Notes under the pieces: model-generated
The model's input: only the letters and a program-made list of their open reading frames with translations
Database searches by the model: none
What the model was told of the DNA's origin: nothing
Shown here: positions 11,873 to 24,610 of the stretch, piece after piece
Layout: every line of letters starts with the position of its first letter
Numbering within the stretch: position 1 is the first letter of the stretch
Made by a program: the position numbers and the translations under genes
Assembly: GCA_029851415.1 (NCBI GenBank)
Contig: CM056741.1
Location: forward strand, 88,571,282-88,635,281
Reading direction: 5' to 3'
Length of the DNA stretch: 64,000 nucleotides
DNA from: Eretmocerus hayati
Taxonomy: Eukaryota > Arthropoda > Insecta > Hymenoptera > Aphelinidae

Positions 11873-13173
11873 ACATATATACATATATCTCATTATTCGG
11901 GAGCAAGGCCACCCCTCTGTACGAATATTGAGACAAGGTACAAATTCCACCGAGGGCTCATTCTGGAGCTCGAACCCTGCAGTTTACGATGCAGCCTGGC
12001 CTTTTTGGGAATCTCGACCACCCAAACCGAGATGGTGCTTACTAGCGATCCATTGTCAAAACTGTTATTCTGATTCACTCGACGGCTTACACTTCATCTC
12101 AGAAAAATCTAAAAAATTCTCGGAAGAGTGATCCAGCATGCTGAATCAGGTAGTCAACTCAAGAACTGTCTATCCAGGGGGGCCCAAATCATAAGAAAGC
12201 CCTAATTCTCTGTCGAATCTCGGACAAAATACTCGAAATGATAGGGAATGATCTCGAAGGTCTATTTCTGAGACTCGGCGGAACAATTTGATACGAATCA
12301 GCACCGGAGACTTTCTTGAGACTCACTCACCCACGGAATTCCATTTATAGAGGTGACTCAGGGATCAATCGCAGTGAGTTGGACTTAGTCATACGAGCAG
12401 GGACCTTCATCGTTACTAATCAAGTCGCATGATGATTGAGACTTAGTTTGGGCCCGTTGAGAGGGCCTGATGAGCCCTGGGATCCTTACTCGCGACTTTC
12501 TGAGAAAGATAGTCGGAACGATTCGCGGGTGTTTAGAGGGAGTTTCTCAAATACCCTCTCGAAGTTTGTATTTGATCTTTGGACAAGGTTCGTCTAGTAG
12601 GCTCAATCCATCAGCCGGTCCTGAACCTCTCGTCAAAATCTCTGAATCTTTCAAAATAAAGTCTAGAACATCTCATCTCCCCGGGTTAATTCCCGACTTT
12701 CTACTAAGCAATCTACTGTTAATTTATGCATTACCCTCAATTCCGGTCCAATCAATCTATCGGATCATTCATCAGAATAACTCATCTATATTGCGCTATA
12801 TGCGGGTCTGCTCTCGCTCCTTGACCGTGAAATCTGATGGGAATTCATAAATGAGACTCCTTCTCTGTCTCAGCTGCGGGTATGCACTCGTCGAGGAGAT
12901 TCAAGAAGAAGAGGAGATTCGGATACCCTTCGCAAGCGAGAGCAAGCAAGAATTTGTTCGTTTGAAACTCTTGTCCTGGAAGATTTTTCATGGGGAAAGA
13001 TGTCCTGATAAGTTTTGGGAGTCAGAAACATGTGAAACCATCTCTGTTGGCTATGAGTCTTGGTGTTCAAACGTTCTGAAAGAGGAAATTCTCGTTTGAA
13101 CGAGGTATCAAAATACGTTTCTCTATCGCCAAATAACGTGAGAGCTCCGAACTAGCTGCGGCCTCGATTCTTA
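11873..13173. other. No recognised gene
   Basis: Several short frames are present, the longest 126 codons at 12470-12850 on the plus strand. Its translation is serine/leucine-rich without a recognisable domain, and a neighbouring 82-codon frame follows at 12851. There is no splice structure or homology I can defend, so both are left unannotated. A short stretch around 11960-12000 vaguely resembles a tRNA T-arm on the minus strand but lacks a cloverleaf. Confidence 0.35.
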
Positions 13174-13913
13174 GGGGTCGTAGACATACTACTTAACCGA
13201 ATTGGGGGGAGGGAGGGTACGAGGGAATCACTACGACAGGGGACTGGGGGTCAGTTCTAATACTACGTCACCGCAGAACTGAACTCGTTCAAAATTCTAC
13301 GGTCTTGCGCGAAATCAAAACTGAGGAGTTGTATAAAAAATCGAGACTGTGGTGGTGAGTCAAAAAAGGGGCTAATAGTCCGGTGCAGTATAAAAGCTAC
13401 CAGTATGGAGCTCGTTATAAAGGTTTTGATCACAACTCTTCCATTTGAGCTTATCAGTGAGGCCCTTGAAAGTTCTATCAACCGTGTCTTCAATAGTTGT
13501 ACACTTCTGAAGACACGGTTGAGTGGGTAGATGTAGAAACCATTGAAGATTCCACTGAAGTGCATGATATGGTAGTAGTAGATGAATCGATGTCAGCTAT
13601 AACAAATATAGAGGCGTGGATTGGCAACGGCATCTTCTCCGCAGATAATCAGAGTGAAATATCCAACGATTCATTTATAATTATCGCATGAAATCGTCGT
13701 TCGAATCGTATTTTGATAGTTCTAGCGAGTAATAAAACTGCTCCGACACAGGATGCTTCTTTATCATACGTTATGGAATCTCTATGAAGTCGTGATCAAA
13801 AAGTCCCTCAAATTCTTATTTCTGGAAGCGATGAAGGGCTGAGAGGGGGGAGGTTGGTCGTAAATTTACGACGCAGTTTGGGGGGAGGGGGGAGGGGTTG
13901 TGGTCATGTGTCA

Positions 13914-15549
13914 CCCCTATGAACCTGGCCCACGGAATTGGACCAAAATATGCTTGTGGTAGGCCAGAATATGCTCAAAATGCTTGTCCAAGTCCCAAAT
14001 TTTGGTCCGGCTGCGTTTTTGAGTTACGAGCCCTCAAACTAGCCCGATTCCATCCCCCCCCCCCCACGCCTCCCATCTGCACATCACAAATATGCTCAGA
14101 TCGACATGAATTCGACTTCGACTGCTGGAGGGACGTATCCGGGCTCAAATTGAAGCTCTAAAATTGGGCAACAACAAGCATTCATCATAACTCCGAGATA
14201 ATTGTGTTAAATAGTCAAAAAACGCCTCACAGAGCTCCCATGTATGAGCATACGGGCGGGCGGTTGGCGGAGAAGGGAGAGTCGAGGAGATAAGGAGAAG
14301 CTGCGCGCAGCCGCATGAGAGTTGGCAAAACTTGACTGCTGCGCTGATGTGATTGTCGTCGTCAATTATCTCGCTGTGTTTACACCGGAGCCGAGGTCCA
14401 CGAGCACCCTGGGCACTGACCCTGGACTCTCGGTGCTTTTTGGATGAATGCTTGTGTTACAGGGAGAAGCTGTGTGACATCCTGGACGACGTTGCCAACA
14501 TGTGCTGTGTGCCCGGTGCGAGGTGTCGACGCGTCCTCGAGAACGCGTTGCCCGGGTCTCTGATCTATGGTCTCGCGTGAGTGGCCTTACTCCCAAGTTC
14601 CCAACCTGGTGCACAGGCGGTGGTCTCCTTGCTCGACTCCATCGAGCGACGTCTCTTCTCACGCTCCTGCTGGAATCGGCCCAGACGAAATTACCGTGAT
14701 CGCGAGTGTGCTTTTGACTCGTGTGCATTTTTTAGCAATACTTTGAGGCCGCGCCATATTTCACACAATACCTAGGGTTCACAAACTCCAGCTGCTCCTT
14801 TTTAGTAGATCTGGAAGTTAATTCCTTCAACTCCAGATGTGTCAAGTTTTCGTACATTGAGTTGATCATAATGAGTCTCGTGTGAGCGGCTCCACACCCA
14901 AGTTTCCAACCTGGTGCAGCGGCGGCGGTCTTCTTGCTCAACTCCATCGAGCGACGTCTCATTTCGTGCACTTAGCGCTCTGAGTCAATTTGTGATCCAT
15001 CTATATTGAACACATAAGATTCAGTTTTGAAGGCCTTGGAGCTGTCAGAATTTCTCTTTTCCAGTACTGAGAAATTGTCATGTAAGATCCTGGTGTCAGA
15101 GCTCTAGTGCATATTTTTCCGAATGGGGAGTAGGGAATACATCACTAAAAATTCCACTTCGCAGGCCATATTATTATGCAACAAATATCTCAACAAAGAA
15201 TAACACCAATTAATGGTTCAATCATTTTAAAGAATCAGTGATGCAAAACTTGAGTGGCTGAGAATTGTTAGAAGCGCTTTGACTCTGACAGTCTCCAAGA
15301 TTGAGTTCTGTTTGGAAATTCTTCAAATGTTGGGTATAAAGATTAGTTATTGTCAAATTCGTGTCGATCTGAGCATTTTTGTGATGTGTAGGTGGGAGGA
15401 ATGGGGGTGAAATAGGGGTGTTTTGAGGGCTAGTAACTCAAAAACGCAGTCGGACCAAATTTTGGGACTTGAACGAGTATTTTGAGCATATTTTGGCCTA
15501 CCACGAGCATATTTTGGTCCAATTCCGCGGACCAGATTCACAGGGGTAC
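13914..15549. mobile_element. TIR element 'B', ~200-bp inverted ends, TSD ATGTGTCA
   Basis: Arms at 13914-14115 and 15353-15549 are inverted copies (CCCCTATGAACCTGG at the left end, CCAGATTCACAGGGG at the right). The 8-bp ATGTGTCA occurs at 13906-13913 and again at 17527-17534; four bases of the right-hand copy also stand at 15550-15553, because the foldback element at 15554 landed inside it. The interior is GC-rich and holds a duplicated ~90-bp block (14576-14669 and 14879-14968). No transposase was recognised. The 8-bp duplication is what hAT-type elements make, but the TIR is not diagnostic. Confidence 0.65.
14576..14968. repeat. Duplicated ~90-bp block inside element B
   Basis: Two copies (14576-14669 and 14879-14968) share CAACCTGGTGCA and then ACTCCATCGAGCGACGTCTC, about 210 bp apart. 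Both keep open frames in more than one phase, and the GC content is higher than in the flanking element. It could be a captured exon-like fragment, but I recognise no protein. Confidence 0.6.
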
Positions 15550-15553
15550 ATGT

Positions 15554-17526
15554 CGATGGCTCAGGACCAAAAGGAACTATCTGAAAACGTAAGAGTTAAA
15601 AGGAACTATCCATAAATCTTCGGTTGAAAGAACCTTCTGAAAATTTCTGGTTGAAACGAACAATCTAAAAGTCTCTGTGAAGAGAACTATCTAAAAATTT
15701 TTGGTAGAAAAGAACCATCCAAAAACGTAACAGTTGAAAGGAACTATCCGAAAATGTAATAATTGAACGGAACTATCTGAAAATTTCTGTTTTTGGGAAG
15801 ATTTATCTAAAAACTTTTGGTTGAAAGGAACTATCCAAGAACGTAAGAGTTAAAAGGAACTATCTGGAAATTTTTGGTTGAAAGGAACTATCTGAAAATT
15901 CCTGTTTTAGAAAAGAACTATCTGTGAATTTTTGTGAAAGGAACTATTTGTGAATTTTCGTAAAAGAACATATCTGTAAGTTTTTGTAAAATGAACTATC
16001 TGCAAATTTTCGTAAAAGGAACTATCTGTAAATTTTTGTAAAAGGAACTACCTGTGAGTTTTCGTCGAAGGAACTATCTGTGAATTCTTGTAACGGGAAC
16101 TATCTTGAAATTTTTGGTCAAAAGGAACTATCTGAGAAATCTTGGTTGAAAGGAATCATTTGTAAATTTTAGGTTTGAGGAAACGATCTACATATAAACT
16201 TTTGATTAATAGGACTATCTGTTAACTAACGACTAAAAGGAAGCATTTTGTCGAATGTAATATGTTTAGTCGGATAAGACTGGTGAATCGGCTCTTGTCG
16301 AGTGTCATCTCCGTGGATTTCCGGGTATCCGGGGTTCTGTTTATGGAGTCATTCTCTGAAGCAGGTCATTCTTCGAGGGCGTGAAAGGATTGAAAAAACA
16401 GGAAAGTCGGGAAAACATTCAGAACTTCAGATAGATGTTCCAATTAGTCGGGAACTTTAGTTTCTCAATTTCAGATGAGATCGCGAGGAGAGAACTGTAT
16501 GATTTTCCGGCATTTTCTTCTGGGACGAAATCAAAAGTTATCGGAGCGTAGATGTTTCTCCTTAATCAGTCATCGTTTCAAAAATATGTCGAAGAATTGC
16601 AGATCGATTCCATAGGCCATACTTGACAAGAGCCGATTCATCATGCTCATACGTCTAGTCAACTTAGCTCCTCGTCTATATAACCACAATATTTCCGAGC
16701 TTCAATTCTATTCGAAACTTCGTCTCACGAACTAAGTATCTCACCACATGATTTTGAAGTGAAATCTCTTGTCTGCATACAAGATACCATTAGATCTTGT
16801 TCAGAATGTATTGATACGAAGGTAAACTTGACAAGGGCCAATTCACTAGCTCTACCCGCTTGCACCCTTTCACATTCTGAAGTAGTCCTCTTTTTTCCTG
16901 GATACTTCTTCTCAACGAAAACTTCTCAGATTGTTCACTTCAACCGAAAATTTACAGATAGTTCCTATTACGAAAAGTCGCAGATGGTTCCTTTTACAAA
17001 AATTTACAGATAGTTCCTTTTACAAAAATCTACAGATAGTTCCTTTCACAAAAATTCAGAGATAGATCCTTCTTCGAAAATTTACAGATAGTCCCTTTTA
17101 CGAAAATTCACAGATAGTTCCTTTTACAAAAATTCACAGATAGTTCCTCTCACAAAAATTTACAGATAGTTCCTTTCAACCAAGAATTTACAGAAAAATT
17201 ACAAATAATACAGAAATTCCTTTCTACCAAAAAATTCTGGATAGTTCCTTTCTGAAACAGGAATTTTTGGATAGTTCCGTTTAATTCTTACATTCTTGGA
17301 TAGTTCCCTTCAACTCTTACGTTTCTAGATAGTTCCTTTCAGCCGAAAATTTACAGATAGTTCTTTTCTAGAATAGAAATTTTTAGATAGTTCCGTTTAA
17401 TTCTTACATTTTTGGATAGTTCTTTTCAATAAAAAGTTTTCAGATAGTTCCTTCTACAGAAATTGTTGGATAGTTCCTTCCAACTCTTACGTTTTCAGAT
17501 TGTTCCTTTTGGTGCTGAGCCATCGA
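15554..17526. mobile_element. Foldback element FB-1 (GGAACTATCTG family)
   Basis: Ends CGATGGCTCAGGACC and its inverse GGTGCTGAGCCATCG(A). The left arm (about 15554-16260) is a head-to-tail array of ~25-37-bp units with core AAAGGAACTATCTG. The right arm (about 16900-17526) is the inverse, with core CAGATAGTTCCTTT. The middle contains a second inverted pair around TCGGCTCTTGTC (16290) and GACAAGAGCCGA (16627). ATGT flanks both ends, allowing one extra A on the right. Arms made of tandem subrepeats are the hallmark of Foldback elements such as those in Drosophila; the sequence itself is not one I know. No protein is encoded. Confidence 0.85.
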
Positions 17527-17613
17527 ATGTGTCACGGTTTACCACGAGGGGGGAAGGAGGGGGGGGGGGTCAATAACAGGAAATTTTCGGTTACGTAGTA
17601 TGTGTATGACCCC

Positions 17614-18741
17614 TTATGTTCACAAATACTGAAGAAGTACATTATTCCATTCTTGTACTCTTCCGATCTCGGAATTCCGTTGATGAGTGTCATTAGTTGA
17701 TCTCCCGATCCAAGCTGTACATTATCATGAATGATATCTATGTTCACTCATCCATCTCTCCTTGAGCTGTAGCTTTTGCACCGAAACTTGGTTGTACTGG
17801 GGACCAAGAATCCGAATGTCGTTGTTGATTAATACTGAACAGGTAATAGCCAGCAGTTTGGGATTATTCCACCTCGTGTCCTCATTTGCATATCCGTGTC
17901 CGATTACTCGAAACCACTGAAGTGAAACCAGTCATATCACTCGGAGTCACTCCGATAATATGCCCAGTAAGGCTCCCAAGGATCAATGTATTAATCCTCA
18001 TTTGAGAGACGGTGTACCTCACTAAAAAGGCTCGAAACTCATCGAAGTTTGAGAGACGGTGTACCTCACTACAAAGGCTCGAGTCACGAAAGAAATCCTG
18101 GAGAAGAAGCTACACTTGTCCAAGAATGCTATGGTGTGCAACTATTGTAGATTAAAACGTTTGTCAGCACGGTCTCTTAGCATATCATCATTGGATGATT
18201 CTTCAAGAAATGACGATGAATTGCACGATGTTGGAGCTCCACCTTCCACAATTATAGTACAGATTATAACGGATCGCCCGATTCTCGAACATACAAGCAT
18301 GAATTGATTCCATTTTCCATTCTGCGTCTTGCTGTGGGAGAATCACCCACGATATCCGTATTCTTTGCTCAAATGAGATTTTTCCATTCAAATCTCATTT
18401 TTAGTGAGCTTGTGCGTGGATGGATGATTTCCCCGAGCTTTTGACATTATTGATCATCTAGAGAATGCCTTTCGTTTCACCCTAATGATGTGAGGGTGCC
18501 ATCTGTGCTTGGATTTGACTGGCTCGAAAGATAGACTCAGAATAGATCATATTGAATATTTTCCTGAGTTATAACAGAACCTATGCAAATGATGTACAAG
18601 AGTAAGAAGATGTCATATCGTACATCCATCGATATATGGAATAGATTCTATGTTACCCTCACCCAAGAATCGCGACATTGAACATGATTTTGAGGTGCTT
18701 GTAACATGATATAGTATATGACACTGCGTGCAAATAGTTTG
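17614..18741. other. No recognised gene; short tandem duplication
   Basis: This is the spacer between the two inverted copies of element A. A 47-bp-spaced duplication of GTTTGAGAGACGGTGTACCT lies at about 18002-18082. Two frames of 71-82 codons carry no recognisable feature. Confidence 0.4.
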
Positions 18742-19558
18742 GGGGTCGTACACATACTACGTAACCGAAAATTCCCTGTTTCTGACCCCTCCTTCCGCCC
18801 TCGTGGTAAACCGTGACACATGACTACAACCCCTCCCCCCAAACTACGTCGTAAATTTACTAACAACCCCCCCCCCCCCCTCAGCCCTTCATCGGTTGTA
18901 AAAATAAGGATTTGAGGGACTTTTTATTCACGACTTCATAGAGGTTCTATATGATATGATGAAGAAGCATTTTGTGTGATAGCAGTTTTATTACTCGCTG
19001 GAACTTTCAAAATACGATTTGAACGACGATTTCATAGGGTGATTATAAATCAATCGTTGGATATTTCACTCCGATTATCTGTGGAAAAGATGCCATTGCC
19101 AATCCACGCCTTTATATTCGTTATAACTGGCATCGGTTCATCTACTACTACAATATCATGCATTTCAGTGGAATCCTCAATGGTTTCTGCATTTACCCAC
19201 TCAACCGTGTCTTCAGAAGTGTACAACTTCTGGAGACACGGTTGATAGCACTTTCAAGGGCCTCACTGATTAGCTCAAACGGAATAGTTGTGGCCAAAAC
19301 CTTTAAAACAAACTTCATACTGGTAGCTTTTATACTGCACCGGACTATTAGCCCCTTTTTTGACTTACCACCACAGTCTCGATTTTTTATACAACTTCTC
19401 AGTTTTGCTTTCACGCAAGACCGTAGAATTTTGAACGGGTCCAGTTCTGCGGTGGCGTAGTATTAGAACTGACGCCCTGTCCCCTGTCGTAGCAATCGTA
19501 GTGATTTCCTCAACCCCTTCCTCCCCCCAAATCGGTTACGTAGTATGTGTACGACCCC
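18742..19558. mobile_element. TIR element 'A', copy 2 (intact, inverted)
   Basis: TIRs GGGGTCGTACACATACTACG at both ends, inverted; TTG flanks both sides as a 3-bp direct repeat. Next to each end are strand-biased C/G homopolymer runs (CCCCTCCCCCC). Its sequence is an inverted copy of 13174-13905 plus 17527-17613, which establishes how copy 1 was interrupted. Frames of up to 100 codons in both copies are repeat-borne and show no domain. Confidence 0.75.
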
Positions 19559-19589
19559 TTGTTCTGTTACGAAGGACTCATAACACTTG

Positions 19590-21710
19590 TTCCGCTCGTA
19601 ACACAACAAGTCTTCCGTACTAAACAACCCGTCAACGTGCAGTGTGATGAGCTACTAATATGAAGACAGATCTCTTCGGCAGTTGGAGGATATTCAAATG
19701 GAGGAAGAAGAGGGAGTGAACACTGTGACCAATTCATACATTCTCCATCCGCCCGATTCACAACTTTCCTCTGCAAACTCATCGTCATTCAATCCTCAGC
19801 CATCATCGGACACGGGCGGGTTGTTTAACGTGTTTGGTATGGAAGCTAGACTCAGTATACATTCCGACCAAGCCTGCACTGGAGAATATTCATTCAAGAA
19901 ACTTCAACCGAATTGGTTGAAAATTCAACCAGCTGGTGTAATACTCAATGGCTGTGAGTTCCCGGATACGCGAGCCATGAGATGAATATTCACTTAGGTG
20001 CCGGCCTGTTTGGGTGGTGGTCTTCGTACGACATTGTTGTGTCAGAAAAACAAATTTCTTCGTGTATTTCCACAAATACATAGGAAAGAACATCAGCGAA
20101 AGTCAAGCAAGCTTTTTCGGGGGAAAATTCAGGTTAAGCAACGTTCCCGCCATTTAGTATCCAGATTGGTGACCGATCGGCTGAGGCTGCCGTGCTTAGC
20201 TCGCGCAAAGAATTTGCTGACTCTATTATTATAGTCATAGTACAGGACCCATCACGTTGATAGATGGTGATGATTGGTTCACATTTTTGGGTTGGACAAA
20301 CAAATTTCGTTGTTTTTCCGTGAACAAACAGGGAAAAACTCCAGCGGCGGCCCCGCAAACATTTTCGGGGATGGATTCAGTGACGCGTATCCAATTCAAC
20401 CACTAGTTCGGAATATATAATCACTATGGATAAGATTATGAATACATCACCCATGGGATCGAGAGGTGGTTACCAATGGAAATGGTACATGTTCATTCCT
20501 GTTTGTTCACAAGAAAACATGACGAAACTCGTTTTTCTGACCCACAATTATCAACCGATCATCATCACCATCTATTAATCTCGTGGGTACCGTATTATAA
20601 CCATAGTAATAGAATCGACGAATTTTTCGCGCGGTTTATCCCGACCAAAGGTCACCCATCCAGATACGATCATCATAAAACTATGTTCAACCTGAATTTA
20701 CGACAGAGGTCGCATGGAATTCGATATTAAATGATATCACTTGGTTGGAAATTCAACCACCTGATTGAATGAAAAATTCAACCGATTTGGTTGAATATTC
20801 AACCAGTGTGGTTGAAAACTAAACCAGCTACTTGAAATGTTGGTTGAAAATTCAACACATTTTTTACAGCGTGGTAAGAAGCGTGTTGTATGGAGAAAGA
20901 ACGAGTCGAGTACATGAATCAAGCCATGTAACATAACCAGTCCTCCCTACTAAACAATCCGTCAACGTGCAATGTGATGAGCTACGAATATGAGGACAGA
21001 TGTCTTCGGCATGTGGAGATTATTAAACAAATGGAGGAAGAAGAGGGAGTGAACACTGTGACCAATTCATACATTCTCCATCCGCCCGATTCACAACTTT
21101 CCTCTGCAAACTCATCGTCATTCAATCCTCAGCCATCATCAGCCACAGGCGGATTGTTTATCGTGTTTGGTATGGAAGCTAGACTCAGTATACATTCCGA
21201 CCAAGCCTGCACTGGGAAAAATTCATACAAAAAACTCCAACCAAATGAATACCCAATGGCTGTGAGATCCCGGATACGCGAGCCATGAGATGAATATTCA
21301 CTGAGGTGCCGGCCTGTTTGGGTGGTGGTCTTCGTACGACATTGTTGGGTCAGAAAAACAAATTTCTTCATGTATTTCCACAAACACATACGAAAGAACA
21401 TCAGCGGAAGTCAAGCAAGCTTTTTCGGGGGAAAATTCAGGTTAAGCAACGTTCCTGCCATTGAGTATCCGGATTGGTGACCGATCGGCTGAGGCTGCCG
21501 TGTTTAGCTCGCGCAAAAAATTCGCTGACTCTATTATTATAGTTATAGTACAGGACCCATGACGTTGATAGATGGTGATGATTGGTTTACATTTTTAGGT
21601 CGGAGAAACAAATTTCGTTGGGAAAAACTTCAGCGGCGGCCCCGCGAGCATTTTCGGGGATGAATTTAGTGACGCGTATCCAATTCAAACACTAGTTTGG
21701 AACAAGGTTT
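19590..21710. repeat. Direct duplication plus inverted repeat, GGTTGAAAATTCAACC motifs
   Basis: The block 19600-20340 is repeated directly at about 20940-21640 with very few changes. Part of it (about 20130-20310) also recurs inverted at 20525-20690, so 19.6-20.9 kb is a foldback. The palindrome GGTTGAAAATTCAACC and variants cluster at 19908-19935 and 20745-20860. Both direct copies keep an identical open stretch starting MEEEEGVNTVTNSYI (19698 and 21004). That may be a captured coding fragment, but I do not recognise it. Confidence 0.65.
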
Positions 21711-21714
21711 GACA

Positions 21715-22045
21715 AATAACGCTAGTTTCGTTATGGTGAGTTATTGAAGAAACCCTCGGAGATCTGTTATAATATTCGTTATTCCGTTCAATAATGGGTA
21801 GAATTTCGTCATGTTTCTCGTTACGTTTCTAGAATAACGTTAAAATCATAACGAATTGGATTTCGTTTCGTTATCGGAACGTATAACGAAATTCATGTGA
21901 ATAACGTTACTCGAAACTAACGAAACTAATAACGAAATCGAGTAACGTAATCTCAAAGACATTTCGTTCATGTTTTTCGTCACGATCACATGACGAAATT
22001 CTTCACTAAGTTTCGTTACGTTATTTTTCTCATTACATTCACCAC
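21715..22045. repeat. CGTTA/TAACG-rich repeat
   Basis: AACGTTA, TAACGAAA and TTTCGTTACG recur many times on both strands over about 330 bp, giving short dyads. It appears to be an eroded palindromic or MITE-like repeat. No ends or target duplication could be set. Confidence 0.5.
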
Positions 22046-22414
22046 CGCTCATGAATTCGGAGTCAATGCAATATCACCCTCCTTGAAGATGACGGTATCT
22101 CGGATTCTATGCGCCGTAGGACAATTTTGGGGGAAGCATCTCGAAGATCGGAAAAAATGTTAACTTTTCATGTACCTCAAGAATTTTCCTCATGTATTTT
22201 CCATGTCCAGTATTCACTGTCAAAAAGTGAAACTTTTCAAGTTGCGTTAATCACCTGTAATTTTCACGGGCATGGACGGAACGAAGAATACGCTGCTGAA
22301 AGAATTTAGCAGAATGCTTTCTCATTGCCATAGAAGATGTCAACTAATCTCATATTATTCACTCAAAAATTCGAATACATTAATTTGTTATATTGATCAA
22401 TCCTCCTCATGAAC
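22046..22414. other. Nothing recognised
   Basis: Unassigned sequence between the CGTTA-rich repeat and the left terminus of the large DDE transposon. No coding, RNA or repeat signature was found. Confidence 0.4.
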
Positions 22415-22895
22415 GGACCCCGCAATGAATGTATTGATTTTGATTCCCGGTGATTTTTGACAAGATTTCACGGGTAGATAGATCGAAATGCGCTGAACAA
22501 TAGTTCGAATGGGTGCAAAACTCTAGCGATTGAGGATTTTGAGATATTCAGTGCACGAGTTCGCAAACCACGCATTGTTTATAGGTTAGATCACAACTCT
22601 CGTGTTGTTGATCGTGATATCGATTTTCTCATGGAAGGCATTGTGTAGGGGATTTGGTTGATCTGAGGTCATTGAGCATGATGCTGATTGATGAGAATCA
22701 ATTATGTGGCGCTGCAGATACTCATATCTGGACCTTATTCAGATCTCGATCCCGAGAAGAGTACGCTTCGCGTGAGATAATGGATGGGGTGAGATACGTG
22801 ACGGAGATCGTTGCTATGGCAGCACAGATGGGTTTGAGTAGGTAGTATCCAGATCGCGAAGCCACAAACCTTATGCATTCACTTTAAAATCTCGA

Positions 22896-23400
22896 TCTGC
22901 TGTGAGGGAGGCTTCGTGGGCGAGAAATACGGGTGTGGTGGCGCGCGGAAAAGGCGAATCGATGCAACTCGACGCGGCTGCACCGAACATGGCTTGATCA
23001 TGGGTTTTTGAGATTGCTGAGCTCGAATCTAATCCAGCCAAGTCTAGATCTTGTGCGAGGGAGCTGCGTAGGCGGGGAATATGCGGGGCAGGGGGCGGCG
23101 ACGAGGTGGGCAAATCGATGAAACTCGACGCAGCTGCACGAAATATGATTTGATCACGAGTTATCAAGGTTGCTGAGCACTGATCAGATCTAGCCAAGCC
23201 TCGATCTGGTGTGTGAGAGGCTGCGTAGGCGAGAAGATGGGGGGCGGGGGTGGCGGAGAGGGCGAATCAATGAAACTCTCCGTGGCTGCACTGAATTTGG
23301 CTTAACGCGGGTTTTCGGGGTAGCTGAGTCCGAATCTGATGTAGCCAAGTCTCGTTATCGCATGTGGTCGGACATGGTGGGGGTGGCAAACCCATTTTTG
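22896..23400. repeat. ~153-bp tandem repeats, left arm (3 copies)
   Basis: Units start near 22896, 23047 and 23203, each with GATCT-GTGNGAGGGAG, GCTGCGTAGGCG and a GGCGAATCGATGAAACTC-like stretch. They lie in the left arm of the DDE transposon. The mirrored array at 32960-33640 has more copies. Confidence 0.75.
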
Positions 23401-24610
23401 TGATTATTATTGTGATTTAGTCTGCCAGATCTGGCTGATATTCCACAATTCGTAATGTAAACTTCGTGTCTGGCAATCGTCATGAATGTACCCACTCCAT
23501 GAGCGAGCCGTGTATAATTTTCATCATTATATTATCGTCCGGCTCGAGTTTGATGCGTTTACCAGTCGGAAGCTCGAAAAGAAAAAGGATGTCTTATGGC
23601 TCGTTCCAATTACCAAAACTCGCAAACGCATTTTTCAATCCACTATATGATTGTGATACCTCCTGTCGACCCTTAGTGGGATAACACATCAATTAACAAA
23701 GCGATTGACCTGAAAATCTTTGATTTGGTTCGAGTTCAATGCTTCGAAAAGTCGTGACCTCGCCGTAAAGAAAACGAATTATGAGGTTCATCTCCCCATG
23801 CTCAAATCGACTTCTTAGACCTACAGATCCTCGCAATAACTTCTTCCATACTTGGACAGACGGTATATTAAGTGCCAAACAAGTGTGTTGAGAATCTTCA
23901 ATCGGCACACATTCATGTGTCGAAAAGGCATACTGCCGATGAAAAAATTATGACTTCTTCGTTTCATCCGATCGCGGACAATGGCATACGTACTCTTCGG
24001 TCCTACATATAATTAGATGATCTACATTCGACAGTAATAGAATGATATATCAGTTATTCGAGACGATTACGATGGAAATCTTCAGTTGGCTCGGATTCAA
24101 TTCGTCAAAAGATCGCAAGCTAATTGAAAAGAAGATGATCTATCGGATTCATTTCTTTGTTTCTTCGTCGAAAATCTCAAACGCATTCCCTAGAGCTACA
24201 CGTGATGGTGATACCTTCTCTTATTATTGTCCAGATGATATCTCTTCCCCCTTAACCGATCGTACTGAGTAAACATAAACATTTGAGGATCTGATATATT
24301 GATTCGGGCCATTGTTTTGACAGGCATATCTAACCTCAACTCCATAGCAGTACGCTGAAAAATGATACGTGTTTTTTTGATTATGTAGAAGTATCGCAGT
24401 TCCGTTTTCGATAAGTATTGAGCAATTGTTTGCATTGCCAGTTCGTAATATTGTTGAGTCTTGTATTCAGAATGTTGGTTGCAAGAGAATCGGTTTGATG
24501 CAGGTAAGTTTCATTGGTTATCGAGGATGCATCGTTGATGAAGATTCATTATGTTCATCGATACTCTTATGGTATCCGATAGGTACGGCAAGACTCCCAT
24601 CCAGAAAAGT

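Larger units (their letters stand above)
13174..17613. mobile_element. TIR element 'A', copy 1 (interrupted)
   Basis: The left terminus is GGGGTCGTAGACATACTACT at 13174, and its inverse closes at 17613; TTA flanks both ends. Comparison with the intact inverted copy at 18742-19558 shows that this copy is split at GTGTCA/CGGTTTACC. The inserted block runs from 13914 to 17526, with ATGTGTCA on both sides. Without the insert the element is roughly 0.83 kb. Its 3-bp TTA target repeat would fit PIF/Harbinger-like non-autonomous elements, but no transposase supports that. Confidence 0.7.

Noticed and set aside
11940..12010. tRNA-like or SINE promoter on the minus strand (GGTTCGAGCTCC)
   Set aside because: Only a B-box resemblance; no acceptor stem or A box at the right distance.
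15560..17520. CRISPR-like array of regularly spaced short repeats
   Set aside because: Units are degenerate, spacers are not unique, the two halves are inverted copies, and the context is eukaryotic. It is a foldback element.
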